Below are positions 29,722-38,810 of a DNA stretch of 64,000 nt, piece by piece. Source of the DNA: Tritonibacter litoralis (lineage in GTDB: Bacteria > Pseudomonadota > Alphaproteobacteria > Rhodobacterales > Rhodobacteraceae); assembly GCF_009496005.1 (NCBI RefSeq), contig NZ_WIBF01000005.1:62001-126000 (forward strand), in the 5' to 3' direction. Numbering within the stretch: the first letter of the stretch is position 1; each line of letters begins with the position of its first letter. Both the position numbers and the translations under genes were made by a program. A model generated the notes under the pieces. That model saw only the letters and a list, made by a program, of their open reading frames with translations, was not told where the DNA came from and made no database searches.

Positions 29722-30059
29722 GGGCTTTACCCTTTCAGGAACGGCCGTCGACAAAGGTGCATTCCACGCCCCCCGTTACGCTTCGCAAACAGACCGGTTT
29801 GACGAATAGGCAGGGTTTTCCTGCCAACGGATCCGCCTGCACGTGGTCGATGCAACATATTCGGTTCCGTCCTAAAACTGTCTCAGGAAGACCCTGAAAA
29901 CTAGTTAACGACGCGCGCGCGCCTCCCGAAACACCATAATACATGTGGGAAATGTTGGTTTTTCGCACAAAATTTCTGCATCGCAGAAGAAATCGAGTTG
30001 AAATCTTATTTCTCACAGGTTAGCAATTCAGCAACTTTATGACTTCGTGGGAGAGATTC
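29722..30059. other. Divergent intergenic region upstream of mcl2
   Basis: 338 bp between the start of the secreted hypothetical gene and mcl2. It contains a CTGC-N3-GCAG palindrome at 29976-29986 and an AT-rich part near 29940-30035, consistent with the mcl2 promoter. An open frame at 29735-30016 on the minus strand is judged spurious. Confidence 0.5.
29976..29986. promoter_or_regulatory. CTGC-N3-GCAG palindrome upstream of mcl2
   Basis: CTGC ATC GCAG, extended by TT and AA to a 15-bp palindrome TTCTGC-ATC-GCAGAA, 74 bp upstream of the mcl2 start. It is the best-preserved of the three such sites. Confidence 0.5.
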
Positions 30060-30914
30060 ATGGCTTCGCGCAACCGTCCTTACCGTTCTGTTCTGTATAT
30101 TCCGGGCTCCAAACCACGGGCGTTGGACAAGGCGCGTGGCCTGCCAGTGGATGCGATCATCTTTGATCTCGAAGATGCGGTCTCGCTGGAAGAAAAGGAA
30201 AACGCCCGCGCTACATTGGCCGAAGCACTGGCGGCTGGTGGATATGGCGCACGGGTCAAGATTGTGCGCATCAACGGGCTTGATACCGAATGGGGCCGCG
30301 CAGATGCCGAGGCGGCGGCGCAGATGGGATGCGACGCGATCCTGCTGCCCAAGGTCGACAGCCCCGCAGATCTGGACGCGCTGGCCGAAATCACCGGTGA
30401 CATTGCGCTGTGGGCGATGATGGAAACCCCGCGCGGCATGTTAAACGCGGCCGCCATCGCGGCCCACCCCAAGCTTGCGGGGCTGGTGATGGGCACCAAT
30501 GATCTGGCGAAAGAGTTGCAAACGCGTTTTCGTCCGGATCGCCTGCCGTTGATGGGGGGGCTGTCTCTGTGCCTCTTGGCGGCCAAGGCCGAAGGCAAGA
30601 TCATCGTCGATGGTGTCTATAACGCCTTTAAGGACGCCGAAGGCCTGGCCGCCGAATGCGCCCAAGGGCGTGACATGGGCATGGACGGCAAGACGCTGAT
30701 CCACCCGGCGCAGGTTGATGTGGCCAATGCCGCCTTTGCCCCGTCCGACGAAGAAATTGAGCTGGCCCGCCGCCAGATCGCCGCCTTTGAAGAGGCCGAA
30801 GCCGCAGGGCAGGGGGTTGCTGTTGTGGATGGTAAAATTGTCGAAAACCTCCATGTGGCCACAGCCCGTGAAATTCTTGGCAAAGCAGATGCAATCGCGG
30901 CGCTTGAGGCCTAA
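30060..30914 (+). CDS. mcl2: (3S)-malyl-CoA thioesterase (CitE-like)
   Basis: A 284-residue CitE/HpcH-type protein. RSVLYIPGSKPRALDKARGLPVDAIIFDLEDAV is the family core with the metal-binding acidic residues, ETPRG follows, and KTLIHPAQV is near the C-terminus. In Rhodobacter the short paralogue Mcl2 hydrolyses (3S)-malyl-CoA to malate and CoA, the last step of the ethylmalonyl-CoA pathway; Mcl1 is the lyase. The short length and the neighbour mch favour Mcl2, but substrate cannot be proven. The start is ATG at 30060 behind GGGAGAG. Confidence 0.85.
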   Translation: MASRNRPYRSVLYIPGSKPRALDKARGLPVDAIIFDLEDAVSLEEKENARATLAEALAAGGYGARVKIVRINGLDTEWGRADAEAAAQMGCDAILLPKVDSPADLDALAEITGDIALWAMMETPRGMLNAAAIAAHPKLAGLVMGTNDLAKELQTRFRPDRLPLMGGLSLCLLAAKAEGKIIVDGVYNAFKDAEGLAAECAQGRDMGMDGKTLIHPAQVDVANAAFAPSDEEIELARRQIAAFEEAEAAGQGVAVVDGKIVENLHVATAREILGKADAIAALEA

Positions 30915-30948
30915 GTGTTGAGCAGATTTACATTCTGCGGAGACTGAC

Positions 30949-31497
30949 ATGGCACTTCTTGTCTTAGGCATCCTGCTCTGGTGGGCGGCTCATCTGTTCA
31001 AACGGCTGGCCCCAGCCGCGCGTGACCAATTGGGCGACAGGGGCAAAGGGCTGGTGGCCCTGGCTCTGGTCGCCAGCATCGTGTTGATGGTGCTGGGCTA
31101 TAGATCGGCCGAGGTCTATGACCTGGCTGCCCCAAATGCGGCGCTCAAAGGGATCAACAACCTTCTGGTGCTGATCGCCCTCTTTATGATGAGCCCGGCC
31201 CCGAAAAAAGGCGCGCTGATGAACGGAATGCGCCACCCGATGCTGATGGGGTTTGGCCTCTGGGCGGTGGCGCATCTTCTGGTCAACTGGGATATGGCCT
31301 CCTTCCTGCTCTTTGGCTCGATGCTGGTCTGGGCCGTGGTGGAGATCAAGGTGATCAACCGCGCCGAACCCAATTGGACACCGGGACCCAAGGGGACATT
31401 GGCCAAGGACGGGATGTTCCTGGTGGCCTCGATTGTCCTGCTGGGCGCCATTGGCTATGTGCACGGGCTTGTCGGCCCATCGCCATTTGGCGGCTAA
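30949..31497 (+). CDS. NnrU family membrane protein
   Basis: A 182-residue integral membrane protein with five or six hydrophobic segments and the NnrU core MNGMRHPMLMGFGLWAVAHLLVNWD. NnrU was found beside nitrite/nitric oxide reductase genes and is related to plant zeta-carotene isomerase; its role here is unknown. It lies 34 bp after mcl2 and before the DUF1737 gene, so it is transcribed with ethylmalonyl-CoA pathway genes. Confidence 0.92.
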   Translation: MALLVLGILLWWAAHLFKRLAPAARDQLGDRGKGLVALALVASIVLMVLGYRSAEVYDLAAPNAALKGINNLLVLIALFMMSPAPKKGALMNGMRHPMLMGFGLWAVAHLLVNWDMASFLLFGSMLVWAVVEIKVINRAEPNWTPGPKGTLAKDGMFLVASIVLLGAIGYVHGLVGPSPFGG

Positions 31498-31520
31498 GCG
31501 GGCTTTAGGAGGCTAACGAC

Positions 31521-31724
31521 ATGAAACTTTATCGGTTTTTGAGCGAAGACGACACTTCTGCCTTTTGTCACAAAGTGACCGCCGCCCTGAACAAGGGCTG
31601 GGAACTGCACGGTGATCCCACCTATGCCTATGATGCCGCCAATGGCATCATGCGCTGTGGCCAAGCCGTGGTGAAAGAGGTGGAGGGCACCTATACCCCT
31701 GACACCAAATTAGGAGAGCACTGA
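31521..31724 (+). CDS. DUF1737 domain protein (67 aa)
   Basis: A small soluble protein whose MKLYRFLSEDDTSAFCHKV start and GWELHGDPTYAYD centre match DUF1737. The function is unknown. It is tightly packed: its stop codon overlaps the mch start by one base (TGATG). AGGAGG lies upstream of the ATG. Confidence 0.9.
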   Translation: MKLYRFLSEDDTSAFCHKVTAALNKGWELHGDPTYAYDAANGIMRCGQAVVKEVEGTYTPDTKLGEH

Positions 31725-32755
31725 TGGCAAAGACCAATCCGGGCCGTTTTTTCGAAGATTATTCTGTGGGCGATGTGATCAAACACGCCGTGCCGCGCAC
31801 CGTATCCGGTGGCGAGCGGGCGCTGTATCACGCGCTCTATCCGGCGCGTCATGCGCTTTATTCTTCGGATGAATTTGCGCGCGCGGTTGGTCTGCCCAAA
31901 GCGCCGCTGGATGATCTGGCGGCGTTTCATATCGTCTTTGGCAAGACGGTTCCGGATGTCTCGCTGAATGCGGTGGCAAACCTTGGATATGCCGAGGGGC
32001 GCTGGCATCTGCCGGTCTATGAAGGTGATACGCTCAGATCCGAGTCTGAGGTGATCGGGGTCAAACAGAACTCCAACGGGAAATCCGGCGTGGTCTATGT
32101 GCGCACGCGCGGTCTGAACCAGAATGATGATGTGGTCATGGACTATGTTCGCTGGGTCATGGTGCGCAAAGGCAATCTGGATGCCCCGGCGCCAGAGACT
32201 GTGATCCCCGAGCTGAGCAAGGTGATTGACCCCGCGGATCTGGTGATCCCCGCGGGCCTGGACTTCAGCAAGTATGATTTTGATCTGGCGGGTGAGACGC
32301 ATCGCTGGGGAGATTACGAGATTGGCGAAACCATCGACCACGTGGACGGCGTCACTGTGGAAGAGGCCGAACATATGCTGGCCACCCGCCTGTGGCAGAA
32401 CACCGCCAAGGTGCATTTTGACAGCACCGCCCGCCCCGATGGAACCCGGCTGATTTATGGGGGTCATGTGATCTCCATGGCGCGGGCGCTGTCATTTAAC
32501 GGTCTTGCCAATGCACAGATGATTGTGGGGCTGAACGGCGGGGCGCATGCCAACCCGTGCCTGTCGGGTACAACCATCCGCGCCTGGTCCGAAGTGCTGG
32601 ACAAGGCCGAGACATCCGCGCCTGGTGTGGGCGCCATTCGTCTGCGATTGGTGGCAACCTCGGGTGGGGACGCTTTTGCGCTCAAAGGCGAGGATGGCAA
32701 ATATAAACCAGAGGTTCTGTTGGATCTGGATTACTGGGCATTGATGCCCGTTTGA
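31724..32755 (+). CDS. mch: Mesaconyl-CoA hydratase (beta-methylmalyl-CoA dehydratase)
   Basis: A 343-residue MaoC-like protein with two hot-dog domains. The N-terminus MAKTNPGRFFEDYSVGDVIKHAVPRTVSGGERALYHALYPARHALYSSDEF is that of the Mch family, and the length equals the Rhodobacter enzyme. It hydrates mesaconyl-CoA to beta-methylmalyl-CoA in the ethylmalonyl-CoA pathway. Its gene follows mcl2 in one plus-strand operon and precedes sdhC by 491 bp. Confidence 0.92.
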   Translation: MAKTNPGRFFEDYSVGDVIKHAVPRTVSGGERALYHALYPARHALYSSDEFARAVGLPKAPLDDLAAFHIVFGKTVPDVSLNAVANLGYAEGRWHLPVYEGDTLRSESEVIGVKQNSNGKSGVVYVRTRGLNQNDDVVMDYVRWVMVRKGNLDAPAPETVIPELSKVIDPADLVIPAGLDFSKYDFDLAGETHRWGDYEIGETIDHVDGVTVEEAEHMLATRLWQNTAKVHFDSTARPDGTRLIYGGHVISMARALSFNGLANAQMIVGLNGGAHANPCLSGTTIRAWSEVLDKAETSAPGVGAIRLRLVATSGGDAFALKGEDGKYKPEVLLDLDYWALMPV

Positions 32756-32782
32756 CGGCTGCCTTATGGGGAAAAGGAAGGA

Positions 32783-32800
32783 GAGGGGGCCAGCCCCCTC
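32783..32800 (+). terminator. Possible terminator after mch
   Basis: A GC-rich hairpin, arms GAGGGGG and CCCCCTC with a four-base loop, followed by a second small hairpin GCGCC-TTT-GGCGC. There is no clear T-run, so confidence is moderate. Confidence 0.4.
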
Positions 32801-33102
32801 GCGCCTTTGGCGCTCACCCCCGAAGTATTTCTGAAAAAGTGAAAGCGGCAGGGCGGTTGCTGCAATCCATTGGTCGCACTCTTTTAGGGCGTGCGCTTTT
32901 CATCAAAATTTAAACCTTGTCGCGGCCTAGTATCGAGGCGATCACGCCGTGCGGCGGGGGGAAAACACCAGGTTTCTGAGTGGTTTTGTCGGGGAGCCGT
33001 GCGTATTTTACAATAAGGTCTGCATGGCTTACGTATGTGGCGCCTGTTCGCTGTGGCCTTTGCGGAATTGATTCTGATCCAATGCGCCCTGCCTGACGGT
33101 TT

Positions 33103-33131
33103 GTGATCACTTAAAGTGACGCTGTGATCAC
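33103..33131. promoter_or_regulatory. Paired GTGATCAC boxes upstream of sdhC
   Basis: GTGATCAC at 33103-33110 and 33124-33131, 21 bp apart start to start; the near box ends 116 bp before the sdhC ATG. The spacing equals that upstream of sucC and the distance to the start codon is nearly the same. Confidence 0.65.
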
Positions 33132-33246
33132 AATCAAAATTTTTTAGCGCCAACAGCCGTGCTGCAATGCAAAATTTACTCGGCCTTAGCGTGACAGCAC
33201 GCAAAAATCCGGTAAAACGTGCACAGCTAACCGGAAAGGAGCCAAC

Positions 33247-33630
33247 ATGGCCGATGTGAATCGGGGCAATCGCCCGCTATCGCCCCATTTGACCATTTAT
33301 CGCCCGCAAATGACGTCAGGATCCTCCATCATGGTGCGCATCACAGGGATTGCTGTGCTGGCGCTGGGGCTGTTTGTTGCGTGGTGGCTGTTGGCGGCTT
33401 CGACCTCTGCCGAGGCGTTTTCCGGCATTGACGGGTTTATGCGCAGCTGGTTTGGCGATCTGATGCTGCTCGGCGGCACCTGGGCGCTGTGGTACCACAT
33501 GCTGGGCCGTCTGCGTCACGTGATCTGGGACTTTGGCTACTGCCTGGAAGTTGAGATTTCCGAGAAAATGGGATTGGGCATGTTTATCGGTGCCACCGTC
33601 CTGACAGTGTTCACCATGATTGTGGTGTGA
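33247..33630 (+). CDS. sdhC: Succinate dehydrogenase cytochrome b556 subunit
   Basis: A 127-residue membrane anchor subunit with three hydrophobic segments. The N-terminal RPLSPHLTIYRPQMTS is the SdhC signature and a heme-ligand His lies in WYHMLGRLRHVIWD. It binds heme b and ubiquinone with SdhD. AAAGGAG precedes the ATG. It is the first gene of sdhCDAB. Confidence 0.96.
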   Translation: MADVNRGNRPLSPHLTIYRPQMTSGSSIMVRITGIAVLALGLFVAWWLLAASTSAEAFSGIDGFMRSWFGDLMLLGGTWALWYHMLGRLRHVIWDFGYCLEVEISEKMGLGMFIGATVLTVFTMIVV

Positions 33631-33640
33631 GGAGCGAGCA

Positions 33641-34012
33641 ATGCGATATTTGACGGACCGTAAACGGGCGCAAGGCCTTGGTGCGAGCGGTAATGGCACG
33701 CATCACCACTGGCAGATGATGGTTAGCTCAATTCTGCTGGTGCCGCTGGTGCCCTTGTTTGTGATCACCCTGGGCCTGGGAATCGGCGGCACTTATGACG
33801 AGGTGATCGCCTATTTCAGCCGTCCTGTTCCGGCTCTGATCACCGGGCTTGGTCTGGTTGTGATCACGCTGCATGTGATGCATGAGGCGCAGGTTGCGAT
33901 CGAAGATTACATGCACGGCGTCGCCGAGAAATTGGCGCGGATCGCCGTTGGCGCCTTTGCTTACACAATCATTGCCGCGGGTCTTTTTGCCCTCGTCAAA
34001 ATTGCCCTGTAA
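33641..34012 (+). CDS. sdhD: Succinate dehydrogenase membrane anchor subunit
   Basis: A 123-residue protein with three membrane segments. GTHHHWQMMVSSILLVPLVPLF and HVMHEAQVAIEDYMHG are typical of alphaproteobacterial SdhD. The start is ATG at 33641 after GAGGAG, ten bases past the sdhC stop. With SdhC it anchors SdhAB to the inner membrane. Confidence 0.95.
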   Translation: MRYLTDRKRAQGLGASGNGTHHHWQMMVSSILLVPLVPLFVITLGLGIGGTYDEVIAYFSRPVPALITGLGLVVITLHVMHEAQVAIEDYMHGVAEKLARIAVGAFAYTIIAAGLFALVKIAL

Positions 34013-34036
34013 GCCGCGGGATAAGGAACAAGAACA

Positions 34037-35845
34037 ATGACAGCAGCATATGAATATGAAACCCACGAATACGACGTCGTTGTCGTAGGCGCAGGTGGTG
34101 CTGGTTTGCGGGCGACACTGGGCATGGCCGAACAGGGCCTGCGCACCGCTTGTGTAACCAAAGTGTTCCCGACCCGCTCGCACACCGTTGCGGCGCAGGG
34201 TGGTATCGCGGCGTCTCTGTCCAATATGGGCCCCGACAATTGGCAGTGGCATATGTATGACACCGTCAAGGGCTCTGACTGGTTGGGTGACACCGACGCG
34301 ATGGAATATCTGGCCCGCGAAGCGCCCAAGGCGGTTTATGAGCTGGAGCATTACGGCGTGCCGTTTTCGCGCACCGAAGAGGGCAAGATCTACCAGCGCC
34401 CCTTTGGCGGTCACACCACCGAGTTTGGTGAAGGCCCGCCGGTTCAGCGGACCTGTGCGGCGGCGGACCGGACCGGTCACGCGATCTTGCACACGCTTTA
34501 TGGTCAGTCGGTCAAAAACCAGGCTGAATTCTATATCGAATATTTCGCCATCGACCTGATCATGTCCGAGGATGGCCAATGTCAGGGTGTTGTCTGCTGG
34601 AAGCTGGACGATGGCACCATGCATGTCTTCAACGCCAAGATGGTAGTGCTGGCGACAGGCGGTTATGGTCGTGCCTATTTCTCGGCAACCTCGGCGCACA
34701 CCTGCACCGGTGACGGGGGTGGCATGGTGGCCCGTGCGGGCCTGGCGCTGCAGGATATGGAATTTGTGCAGTTCCACCCGACCGGCATCTATGGCTCAGG
34801 CTGTCTGATCACCGAAGGCGCACGCGGAGAGGGGGGGTATCTGACCAACTCCGAAGGCGAGCGTTTTATGGAACGTTACGCGCCGAACTATAAAGATCTG
34901 GCGCCGCGCGACTATGTCTCGCGCTCCATGACCATGGAGATCCGCGAAGGCCGCGGTGTGGGCGAACATGGCGATCACATTCACCTGAACCTCAGCCACC
35001 TGCCGGCCGATGCGCTGGCGGAACGTCTGCCGGGGATCTCGGAAAGCGCCAAGATCTTTGCCGGTGTGGACGTCACCAAAGAGCCGATCCCGGTTCTGCC
35101 AACCGTGCACTATAACATGGGCGGTATCCCAACCAACTATTGGGGTGAGGTTCTGAACCCGACCAATGACGATCCAAACGCCGTTGTACCGGGTCTGATG
35201 GCTGCGGGCGAAGCGGGCTGTGCCTCGGTTCATGGGGCCAACCGTTTGGGCTCTAACTCCTTGATCGACCTTGTTGTCTTTGGCCGCGCGGCCTCGATCC
35301 GGGCGGGTGAAGTGGTTGACAAAAACGCACCGAACCCGGTTTTGAACCAGGCCTCGATCGACAAGGCGTTTGACCGGTTCGACGCGCTGCGCAATGCAAA
35401 TGGTTCCATGGCAACCGCTGAGCTGCGTCTGGAAATGCAGAAGACCATGCAGTCTGACGCTGCCGTGTTCCGCACCAACAAGACCCTGGAAGAGGGTGTT
35501 GAGAAGATGACCGCCATTGCGGCCAAGATGGATGATCTGAAGGTCACCGACCGCTCGCTGGTCTGGAACTCGGACCTGATGGAGACGCTGGAGCTGGACA
35601 ACCTGATGCCCAATGCGCTGGCCACCATTGTTGGCGCTGAGGCACGTAAAGAGTCCCGCGGTGCGCACGCGCATGAGGATTATGCCGAGCGCGACGACAC
35701 CGATTGGCGCAAACACTCGGTCACCCGCGTGGACGGCAACAAGGTCGACCTCAGCTTCCGCCCGGTTGTTCTGGATCCGCTCACCACCGAAGACGAAGGC
35801 GGCATCTCGCTGGCCAAAATCGCGCCTAAGGCGCGGACATTCTAA
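34037..35845 (+). CDS. sdhA: Succinate dehydrogenase flavoprotein subunit
   Basis: A 602-residue flavoprotein. FAD is bound covalently to His49 in [24 protein letters not shown] is the dinucleotide fold and [21 protein letters not shown] holds the active-site loop. It oxidises succinate to fumarate. There is a short gap before sdhB, all on the plus strand. Confidence 0.98.
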   Translation: MTAAYEYETHEYDVVVVGAGGAGLRATLGMAEQGLRTACVTKVFPTRSHTVAAQGGIAASLSNMGPDNWQWHMYDTVKGSDWLGDTDAMEYLAREAPKAVYELEHYGVPFSRTEEGKIYQRPFGGHTTEFGEGPPVQRTCAAADRTGHAILHTLYGQSVKNQAEFYIEYFAIDLIMSEDGQCQGVVCWKLDDGTMHVFNAKMVVLATGGYGRAYFSATSAHTCTGDGGGMVARAGLALQDMEFVQFHPTGIYGSGCLITEGARGEGGYLTNSEGERFMERYAPNYKDLAPRDYVSRSMTMEIREGRGVGEHGDHIHLNLSHLPADALAERLPGISESAKIFAGVDVTKEPIPVLPTVHYNMGGIPTNYWGEVLNPTNDDPNAVVPGLMAAGEAGCASVHGANRLGSNSLIDLVVFGRAASIRAGEVVDKNAPNPVLNQASIDKAFDRFDALRNANGSMATAELRLEMQKTMQSDAAVFRTNKTLEEGVEKMTAIAAKMDDLKVTDRSLVWNSDLMETLELDNLMPNALATIVGAEARKESRGAHAHEDYAERDDTDWRKHSVTRVDGNKVDLSFRPVVLDPLTTEDEGGISLAKIAPKARTF

Positions 35846-35857
35846 GGAGATTTCGAG

Positions 35858-36637
35858 ATGGCCGAATTTACACTCCCAAAGAATTCCCGCATCACCGTGG
35901 GCAAGACCTGGCCGAAACCGGCAGGTGCCACCAATGTGCGCAAGTTCCAGATCTATCGCTGGAACCCGGATGACGGCAAAAATCCGAGCTTGGACACTTA
36001 CTTCCTGGACATGGACAAATGTGGTCCCATGATCCTGGACGCGCTGATCAAGATCAAGAATGAGATCGACCCAACCCTGACCTTCCGCCGCTCCTGCCGC
36101 GAAGGGATCTGTGGCTCCTGTGCGATGAATATCGACGGCATCAACACGCTGGCCTGTATCTATGGTCTGGATGAAGTGAAGGGTGACGTGAAGATCTATC
36201 CGCTGCCGCATATGCCGGTGGTCAAAGACCTGATCCCAGATCTGACACATTTCTACGCGCAGCACGCGTCGATCATGCCGTGGCTGGAGACCAAGACCAA
36301 CCGCCCGGCAAAAGAGTGGAAGCAGTCCATTGAGGACCGTAAGAAACTGGATGGTCTTTATGAATGTGTGATGTGCGCCAGCTGCTCGACCTCTTGCCCG
36401 AGCTACTGGTGGAATGGCGACAAATACCTCGGCCCCGCAGCCTTGCTGCATGCCTATCGTTGGCTGATCGACAGCCGTGACGAGGCCACCGGTGAGCGTT
36501 TGGACAATCTGGAAGACCCGTTCAAACTCTATCGCTGCCACACCATCATGAACTGTGCAAAAACCTGCCCTAAAGGTCTGAACCCGGCCAAGGCGATTGC
36601 GCATATCAAACAGATGATGGTCGAACGCGCGCATTAA
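35858..36637 (+). CDS. sdhB: Succinate dehydrogenase iron-sulfur subunit
   Basis: A 259-residue protein with a [2Fe-2S] domain ([12 protein letters not shown]) and a C-terminal [4Fe-4S]/[3Fe-4S] domain ([17 protein letters not shown] and [19 protein letters not shown]). It passes electrons from SdhA FAD to heme and quinone. It is the last gene of the operon and is followed by a clear terminator. Confidence 0.98.
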   Translation: MAEFTLPKNSRITVGKTWPKPAGATNVRKFQIYRWNPDDGKNPSLDTYFLDMDKCGPMILDALIKIKNEIDPTLTFRRSCREGICGSCAMNIDGINTLACIYGLDEVKGDVKIYPLPHMPVVKDLIPDLTHFYAQHASIMPWLETKTNRPAKEWKQSIEDRKKLDGLYECVMCASCSTSCPSYWWNGDKYLGPAALLHAYRWLIDSRDEATGERLDNLEDPFKLYRCHTIMNCAKTCPKGLNPAKAIAHIKQMMVERAH

Positions 36638-36663
36638 GTGCTGCGACAGAAGATCTCAAAGAT

Positions 36664-36694
36664 CCCCGCATGTTCCGGCATGTGGGGTTTTTTT
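36664..36694 (+). terminator. Rho-independent terminator of sdhCDAB
   Basis: Stem CCCCGCATG / CATGTGGGG (one G-T pair) with a six-base loop, followed by a run of seven T. Confidence 0.93.
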
Positions 36695-36800
36695 GTATTT
36701 AGAGGGGCAGGCACATTTGAACGTAAGCTGTTGCTTCCCGTTGACAAACACGGGAGCATTTGACGTGAATTTTGAATGCTAAGAATGGATAGTATGCACC

Positions 36801-37118
36801 ATGAACGGAATTGTTGCGCTGAATTTAGAGGGTTATGTTCTGTTTTTTGGAGTACTTGCCGTTGTTCTGGTGGTGCTCTTTTGGTTCCTGAGCAAGCGTG
36901 AGAAGAATGTCAGGACCGAGTACCTTAACCAATTTGATCCGTCGGAACTTCGTATGACGCCCTATAAAATCGGCCTGGTTTACCGGGTTGTTGAAACGCA
37001 TGAGGATGCGGTGACGGTGGTTCCCGTTTGGAATGGAAAGTCCAAGCTTGAAGGCGCGGCGGAAACACGCGTGGAACACGGGGTGCTCATCCCATTTGAT
37101 GCGACGCGGTTTCTGTAA
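36801..37118 (+). CDS. Hypothetical membrane-anchored protein (105 aa)
   Basis: The N-terminus has one membrane segment (GYVLFFGVLAVVLVVLFWFL, about 11-30), then a basic stop-transfer KREK and a soluble C-terminal domain of about 70 residues with no Cys. There is only a weak SD (ATGGAT). I recognise no family. The frame is plausible because of the clean single-anchor topology and isolated position after the sdh terminator. Confidence 0.6.
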   Translation: MNGIVALNLEGYVLFFGVLAVVLVVLFWFLSKREKNVRTEYLNQFDPSELRMTPYKIGLVYRVVETHEDAVTVVPVWNGKSKLEGAAETRVEHGVLIPFDATRFL

Positions 37119-37433
37119 CGTTTCGCCGGGGCAGCAGAAATACCGCCGCGCACTGTTCAGTGTGGGCGTCGATTTGCTTCGGGGCTGTGTCAGGCGTCTG
37201 CCTCAACGTCAGGCGAATAAGAAGGCGGCCGCCGTGAGTGGGGCGGAGAGGTGGCTGGGGCCGGGTGAGGCCCCCTCCCATGTGATGCATTTCCTTGGGG
37301 GAGCTGCCCTGCACCCAATGAAGAGGTGGTCTTGGGGAACGGGCCGGATCTCCGATGTAGCTACGTCTGTCATTATGTCGGAGGCGGGTTAACAGGCCGA
37401 CAGCGCGGCGTGCGCAGGCTGTGCAACACCCAT
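37119..37433. other. Intergenic stretch between the membrane protein and the HxlR gene
   Basis: 315 bp with no supported gene. A GC-rich hairpin (GGGGCC / GGCCCC, near 37258-37275) lacks a T-run. Short frames on either strand have no good start. Confidence 0.4.
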
Positions 37434-37802
37434 TTAGGTGCGGGCGTCATAGGTGGCGCGGGCGTCCTCCACGTCCGGAAGCCGGGTCACCGCCCAGCTC
37501 ATCAATCCTTTTTGCAGGTTTGCCAGTTCATGTCCCAGAGGGGTGAGTGTATAGGTCACGGCCACCGGAGGGCCGGGGTCCACATCGCGGGTGAGATAGC
37601 CGTCCCGTTCCAGGTTGCGCAGGTTTTCCGTGAGTACGCGTTGGGTCACATCGCCAATGGCGCGGCGCAGCGCATTGAAACGCAGGGGACCGCGCGACAG
37701 CTCATAAAGGATCAGCATATGCCATTTGCCCAGTGCCCGGTTCAATACATTGCGCACGGGGCAATCGCCGGTTTTGGGTTCGGGGGCGGTATCCTTGGCC
37801 AT
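37434..37802 (-). CDS. HxlR-family transcriptional regulator
   Basis: A 122-residue winged-helix protein. DCPVRNVLNRALGKWHMLILYELSRGPLRFNALRRAIGDVTQRVLTENLRNLERDGYLTR is the HxlR core with the recognition helix; the Cys near residue 14 (DCPV) is the conserved N-terminal Cys used for redox or thiol sensing in several members. The start is ATG at 37802 after AAGGAGA. It is divergent from a SnoaL-like gene with 93 bp between, and a direct repeat in that gap may be its operator. Confidence 0.92.
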   Translation of the reverse strand: MAKDTAPEPKTGDCPVRNVLNRALGKWHMLILYELSRGPLRFNALRRAIGDVTQRVLTENLRNLERDGYLTRDVDPGPPVAVTYTLTPLGHELANLQKGLMSWAVTRLPDVEDARATYDART

Positions 37803-37818
37803 ACCTGGTCTCCTTAAG

Positions 37819-37848
37819 GTGCGTAATTGACGCCTGGTGCGGAATTGA
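37819..37848. promoter_or_regulatory. Direct repeat between the HxlR and SnoaL genes
   Basis: GTGCGTAATTGA at 37819-37830 and GTGCGGAATTGA at 37837-37848, one mismatch, 18 bp apart. The position between divergent regulator and target genes fits an operator. Confidence 0.45.
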
Positions 37849-37895
37849 TACCACATGAGCCATCAAGTGACCATACGCGGAACAGGAGAGCGAAA

Positions 37896-38672
37896 ATGGC
37901 TGTGAAGGAAATTGTATTGGCGGCGGTGACGGCGCTGTTTGGGAACTACGATGTGGATGCCGCAAGAGAGCTGCTGGCGCCGGATTATATTCAACACAAT
38001 CCAGCCGTTCCCACGGGTGCAGAGGCGATTTTGGGATTTGTGCCTGCCTTGCAGGAGATGGGTTTGACGGGTGTGCCGCATCGGGTTCTGGCCGAAGGCG
38101 ATCTGGTGGTGCTGCACTCGACCTATGAAAACGCCCAGGCCTTTGGCGCCGAGAAGCTGGTGGCCTTTGACGTGTTCCGGGTCGAAAACGGCAAAGTGGC
38201 AGAGCATTGGGACAATCTGCAACCTCTGGTCCCTGCGTCAGAAACCGCATCAGGACGGTCGATGGTGGATGGCCCGACCGAGATTGTGGACCAGGAGAAA
38301 ACCGCCGAAAACAAGGCGCTGGTCGAAGGGTTTGTGGATGCGGTTTTGCTTGGCAAGGCACCAGAGACGATCACGGACTATATCTCGACCGAGACCTATC
38401 ATCAGCACAACCCCCATGTGGCCGATGGGCTGGAGGGGCTGGGCGCGGCTTTTGCTGCCTTTGCCGAACAGGGGCTGCAGGTGAAATATGACCAGGTGCA
38501 TCTGGTGGTGGCCGAGGGCAATTTTGTCTTTACCGCGGCCGAGGGAAAATTCGGCGATCAGCCGACCGCGTTTTTTGACCTGTTCCGGGTCGACGCGGGC
38601 AAGATTGTTGAACATTGGGATGTGGTGTCCGAAATCCCAACCGAGTTTGCCCATGACAACGGAAAGTTCTAA
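37896..38672 (+). CDS. Tandem SnoaL/NTF2-like domain protein
   Basis: A 258-residue protein with two NTF2-fold (SnoaL-like) domains, about residues 5-115 and 135-250. Each holds the YIQHNPAVPTG or YHQHNPHVADG motif and ends with KVAEHWDNLQ or KIVEHWDVVSE. Proteins of this family include polyketide cyclases and small-molecule isomerases; the substrate is unknown. The start is ATG at 37896 with AGGAGAG. It faces the HxlR gene, which probably controls it. The duplicated domain is likely an internal duplication. Confidence 0.9.
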   Translation: MAVKEIVLAAVTALFGNYDVDAARELLAPDYIQHNPAVPTGAEAILGFVPALQEMGLTGVPHRVLAEGDLVVLHSTYENAQAFGAEKLVAFDVFRVENGKVAEHWDNLQPLVPASETASGRSMVDGPTEIVDQEKTAENKALVEGFVDAVLLGKAPETITDYISTETYHQHNPHVADGLEGLGAAFAAFAEQGLQVKYDQVHLVVAEGNFVFTAAEGKFGDQPTAFFDLFRVDAGKIVEHWDVVSEIPTEFAHDNGKF

Positions 38673-38697
38673 GTCCTACCCTGAGGTATGAACCGTC

Positions 38698-38724
38698 CCG
38701 CCTGTGCGTTGTGCAGGCGGTTTT
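38698..38724 (+). terminator. Terminator of the SnoaL-like gene
   Basis: Arms CCGCCTG and CAGGCGG with a nine-base loop, then TTTTGTTG. It lies 25 bp after the stop. Confidence 0.85.
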
Positions 38725-38775
38725 GTTGAGGGGAAATGTATTAGGCGACCTGCCGACCTTACCCCGCAATGAGGC

Positions 38776-38805
38776 CCAAGGCAGCCTGAGTGGTGGCTGC
38801 CTTGG
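38776..38805. terminator. Second hairpin next to the deoD stop
   Basis: Arms CCAAGGCAGCC and GGCTGCCTTGG (11 bp) with an eight-base loop, followed on the plus strand by CATTTTTAAC. It sits five bases from the deoD stop and may serve both directions. Confidence 0.7.
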
Positions 38806-38810
38806 CATTT

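Larger units (their letters stand above)
32756..33246. other. Intergenic region between mch and sdhC
   Basis: 491 bp. It begins with a hairpin (32783-32800) that may terminate mch, continues with a GC-rich then AT-rich tract (GCGCCTTTGGCGC and CCCCGAAGTATTT) that resembles a dispersed Roseobacter intergenic element I recall, and ends with the sdhC promoter region holding paired GTGATCAC boxes. No gene is supported. Confidence 0.6.

Noticed and set aside
29735-30016. 93-codon minus-strand frame upstream of mcl2
   Set aside because: No SD, odd composition, and it overlaps the leader of a supported gene; treated as intergenic.
33762-33868. Further GTGATCAC octamers inside sdhD
   Set aside because: They encode Val-Ile-Thr in a membrane protein and are not paired at 21 bp; considered coincidental.
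34796-36634. 612-codon minus-strand frame opposite sdhA-sdhB
   Set aside because: It spans two convincing genes and has no motif of its own.
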